A stretch of DNA of 64,000 nucleotides from Chryseobacterium taichungense (GTDB taxonomy: Bacteria; Bacteroidota; Bacteroidia; Flavobacteriales; Weeksellaceae), in NCBI RefSeq assembly GCF_900109935.1, contig NZ_FOBV01000003.1, forward strand, positions 62,001 to 126,000, given 5' to 3'. The notes below the pieces were generated by a model, which saw only the letters and a list, made by a program, of their open reading frames with translations, did no database searches and had not been told where the DNA came from. The translations under genes and the position numbers were made by a program. Positions within the stretch are counted from its first letter, which is position 1. Every line of letters starts with the position of its first letter. Shown here one piece after another: positions 61,810 to 64,000 of this stretch.

Positions 61810-64000
61810 TTATTCTTTGATCCATTTTACAGTTTTATTGATGTTTTTAGATTTAATAGTGATCAAATAATCTCCTTTTATTAATTGACTGACATTGAAA
61901 GTTCCGATTTTATCGTAACCTGTTGTATTGTTGATTTTATTAAACACTAATTTTCCGCTTACATCATAAATACTGATATCATATTTATCATTCTGATTAA
62001 TAAATCTGATATTTACAATATCTTTACCGGGATTAGGATATATAACAAATACATCTTTAGTTGTGTCAACTTCATTTACTGCAAGTACCTGAGTAATTGT
62101 AAAATTAACTGGATTAATATTAAAAAATACATTTCCTACTCCTGCAACCATAATTCTTGCCTGGCTTGTACTCACATTTGGAATGGTAATAACTTCTGAA
62201 CCGTCATTTGCAGTAGAAGCAACAATTGTCGTTGGATACGTAAGTCCCCCATCCGTTGAAAGTAAAATACTTACGTTCGCACAGCTCACCGGTGCAGCAG
62301 TTGTATTAGCCACGTTCCATGTTATTGTTTGTGTAGAATTCCCCATCCAGTTTACGGCTGTGGTCGGTGCAGTTACCGTAAACGGCCCTGAATTTCCGTC
62401 AACCGTAATTTTTGCATCATCGTTGGCAACTCCGGCGCAACCAGCATTATTATCTCTGACCGTCAATCTGAATTCCATTGATCTTCCGTATGATGGTAAA
62501 ATTTCGCCTTTTGTTGTTGTGTTATTAATAACATCATTAATTTTAGGAAAATATCTGTACGGTACTGTTACCGGTAAGAATGATCTGAATAACGGAGCAT
62601 TTCCGGTGGGAGCATTCCAGTTTCCAGCAGGTCCTGTATCATTTTGTTCCCAGCAATATGTTAATGCATTTCCCTGAGCATCTGTAGCAGAACCTGTTAA
62701 CTTAAAAGGGGTACTTTTGGGTATTGTGTAATCATTTCCTGCATTTACAACAGGCGCAGTATTAGAAACAGTATTTGTTACCTGACATGTTGTCGACTGA
62801 ATCGTCTGGGTTATTGACTGAAATGAATTGGTATGGAAAATAGGGATACTGTTATTCGCCAAATTATTTGTACTTCCACAAATCCCGGCATAAGCCATAA
62901 TTGTAATTCCACTTCCAGGCTCCACTGCATGCGAACCATCACGATTGCCTCCTCCACAATTGCTTGTTGTTGCATTAAAAGTATGAGGCCCTCCAAACTG
63001 ATGCCCTACTTCATGCGCAACATAATCAATATCATAAGGATCACCAACAGGATTCGGTGAACCGGTAATACCACTTCCCTTACTTGAGTCGTCACAAATA
63101 ACCCCAAGGCCAGCCAATCCGCCGCCACCGGTACTGAATGTATGGCCTATATCATAATTGGCCGTTCCTATTATTGCATCAATCTGGGTCTGACTTTCAT
63201 CAATTAACAAGCCTGCATCATCATTTCCGTCGAAAGGATCTGTAGTGGGATCTGTAAAGATAACGGAAGTTTCATTAGCAACTAATACAAGTCTTGCTGC
63301 AACTTCCTGTTCATATACCCCGTTTACTCTGTTTACAGATGTTACAATAGCTGAAAGCGTCTGAGCAACGGTTGGCGAAGGTAGGCCTGTTGCTGCTATC
63401 GCGTATTCTCCTGTACAAGCCACTACAAATCGAAAAATTCTAATTTGACTGCCAACACTGGGAGTTACTGTTTTTTGTGCATTTTTTTTAATTAATTCCG
63501 AAGCATCCTCCTTTACTTCGCATATTCTGGGATTTTTATTAATTAAATCTGCTTTTTTATAAACAATATAATTATTGATATCGTTCTTTGCATAAGGATC
63601 AATATAAAAATCGCCTGTCATAACAGACTTTATCTGAGCATGGAAGCCCAGTTCTGTAAAATCTAATTTTATCGTTGCGTATTGGTCATCAACTCCCTGT
63701 CCGGTAAAGGTAATAAGTTGCGGAAATTTTTGAGCCAATTCCGGAGCCATCACAGAAGATTTCCAGATTCTGAACCTTGCTTTCGTTCCATCGGCCATTG
63801 GTAGAATAATGATAGGAGCATTACCTTTAAAATCTGCATCATTCAAGTCAGGAACTGAACTGAAATAGTTTTTAATCCCACTCACATCAAGTTTGTAGAT
63901 AAGAAATTTCTCTGGCTGCACCGTTCTGCTGTGCGAATCTGCCTTAATGGATCTTTCGCTGATAGAGGAGAAAAAATCCTGCGCTTTTCCTAAAAAGCAC
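61810..64000 (-). CDS. T9SS-secreted reprolysin-type zinc metalloprotease, 5' end beyond right edge
   Basis: The frame is open from the right edge, so at least 730 residues are visible. The edge residues CFLGKAQDFFSS look like the end of a signal peptide, so only its first residues are missing. The GTG at 63919-63921 lies inside the frame and is not the start. The catalytic site is VAHEVGHQFGGPHTF (HExxHxxGxxH), followed by GIMAYAG-like IMAYAGICG, the Met-turn of reprolysin-like peptidases (M12B-like). Then Ig/PKD-like modules, and a T9SS type A sorting domain at the end (VIYPNPGKDIVNIRF, ISIYDVSGKLVF). It is a secreted, surface or extracellular protease. Confidence 0.9.
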   Translation of the reverse strand, partial: CFLGKAQDFFSSISERSIKADSHSRTVQPEKFLIYKLDVSGIKNYFSSVPDLNDADFKGNAPIIILPMADGTKARFRIWKSSVMAPELAQKFPQLITFTGQGVDDQYATIKLDFTELGFHAQIKSVMTGDFYIDPYAKNDINNYIVYKKADLINKNPRICEVKEDASELIKKNAQKTVTPSVGSQIRIFRFVVACTGEYAIAATGLPSPTVAQTLSAIVTSVNRVNGVYEQEVAARLVLVANETSVIFTDPTTDPFDGNDDAGLLIDESQTQIDAIIGTANYDIGHTFSTGGGGLAGLGVICDDSSKGSGITGSPNPVGDPYDIDYVAHEVGHQFGGPHTFNATTSNCGGGNRDGSHAVEPGSGITIMAYAGICGSTNNLANNSIPIFHTNSFQSITQTIQSTTCQVTNTVSNTAPVVNAGNDYTIPKSTPFKLTGSATDAQGNALTYCWEQNDTGPAGNWNAPTGNAPLFRSFLPVTVPYRYFPKINDVINNTTTKGEILPSYGRSMEFRLTVRDNNAGCAGVANDDAKITVDGNSGPFTVTAPTTAVNWMGNSTQTITWNVANTTAAPVSCANVSILLSTDGGLTYPTTIVASTANDGSEVITIPNVSTSQARIMVAGVGNVFFNINPVNFTITQVLAVNEVDTTKDVFVIYPNPGKDIVNIRFINQNDKYDISIYDVSGKLVFNKINNTTGYDKIGTFNVSQLIKGDYLITIKSKNINKTVKWIKE

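Noticed and set aside
63919..63921. GTG as the start of the metalloprotease
   Set aside because: The frame stays open to the window edge and the upstream residues resemble the end of a signal peptide, so the true start lies outside.

Overview
The window looks like chromosome of a flavobacterium of the Chryseobacterium/Weeksellaceae type. This is inferred from low GC, Bacteroidota-style -7 boxes (TAnnTTTG) just upstream of many starts, type IX secretion (T9SS) C-terminal sorting domains, DUF5686 and choice-of-anchor L proteins, and a DnaG primase with the flavobacterial-looking zinc-ribbon variant. No rRNA, tRNA, insertion sequence, prophage or CRISPR was found. Gene content is mostly core housekeeping plus envelope proteins; the unusual material is between the genes.

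Layout. 1-6.6 kb: a truncated AAA ATPase with an atypical P-loop, an ABC-2 exporter pair, two paralogous membrane-anchored proteins, and a minus-strand oxidative-stress cluster (ECF sigma factor, zinc-finger-like anti-sigma candidate, DUF417/RclC-like membrane protein, lipoprotein MsrA-MsrB). 6.8-15.2 kb: alaS, two DUF5686 outer-membrane paralogs and a small protein. 15.3-19.7 kb: folP, divergent from an operon-like run with DUF1599, MauE/DoxX-like, TerB-like, tpiA and a small membrane protein. 19.7-25.2 kb: phytase-like lipoprotein, PfpI-type amidotransferase, a 760-bp repeat-rich gap, clpP, dnaG. 25.3-32.3 kb: tsaE, alanine dehydrogenase, a LytS/LytTR two-component pair, a CPA2 antiporter, then tyrA preceded by a Tyr-rich leader peptide and terminator (probable attenuator). 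33-44.7 kb: sdaA, amt, alpha/beta hydrolase, two YceI proteins, glucokinase, outer-membrane barrel, DUF1800/DUF1501 pair, WYL regulator, HopJ-family protein. 44.8-64 kb: RtcB, three tandem T9SS type B choice-of-anchor L proteins, an rnz/TIGR02757/coiled-coil protein operon, rdgB, CPBP protease, prfC, and a T9SS reprolysin-type metalloprotease cut by the right edge.

Main points of interest. (1) A short reading frame MGTYYYGIF... followed by a CUUG-loop terminator upstream of tyrA, with a possible competing antiterminator: a tyrosine attenuator. (2) Three unrelated intergenic tandem arrays (32.4-33.0, 46.2-46.7, 59.8-60.0 kb) that share a 21-bp period, and a fourth 21-bp repeat inside a coiled-coil gene at 55.7 kb. 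(3) A sigma/anti-sigma/RclC-like/MsrAB cluster resembling in logic the reactive-chlorine responses of other bacteria. (4) A WYL-HopJ-RtcB locus. (5) Hexamer/heptamer repeats and hairpin elements that directly abut start or stop codons, including a (AACCTT)n tract ending two bases before the ATG of the DUF1501 gene.

All functional calls are from reading the sequence and from remembered family features; no search was run.
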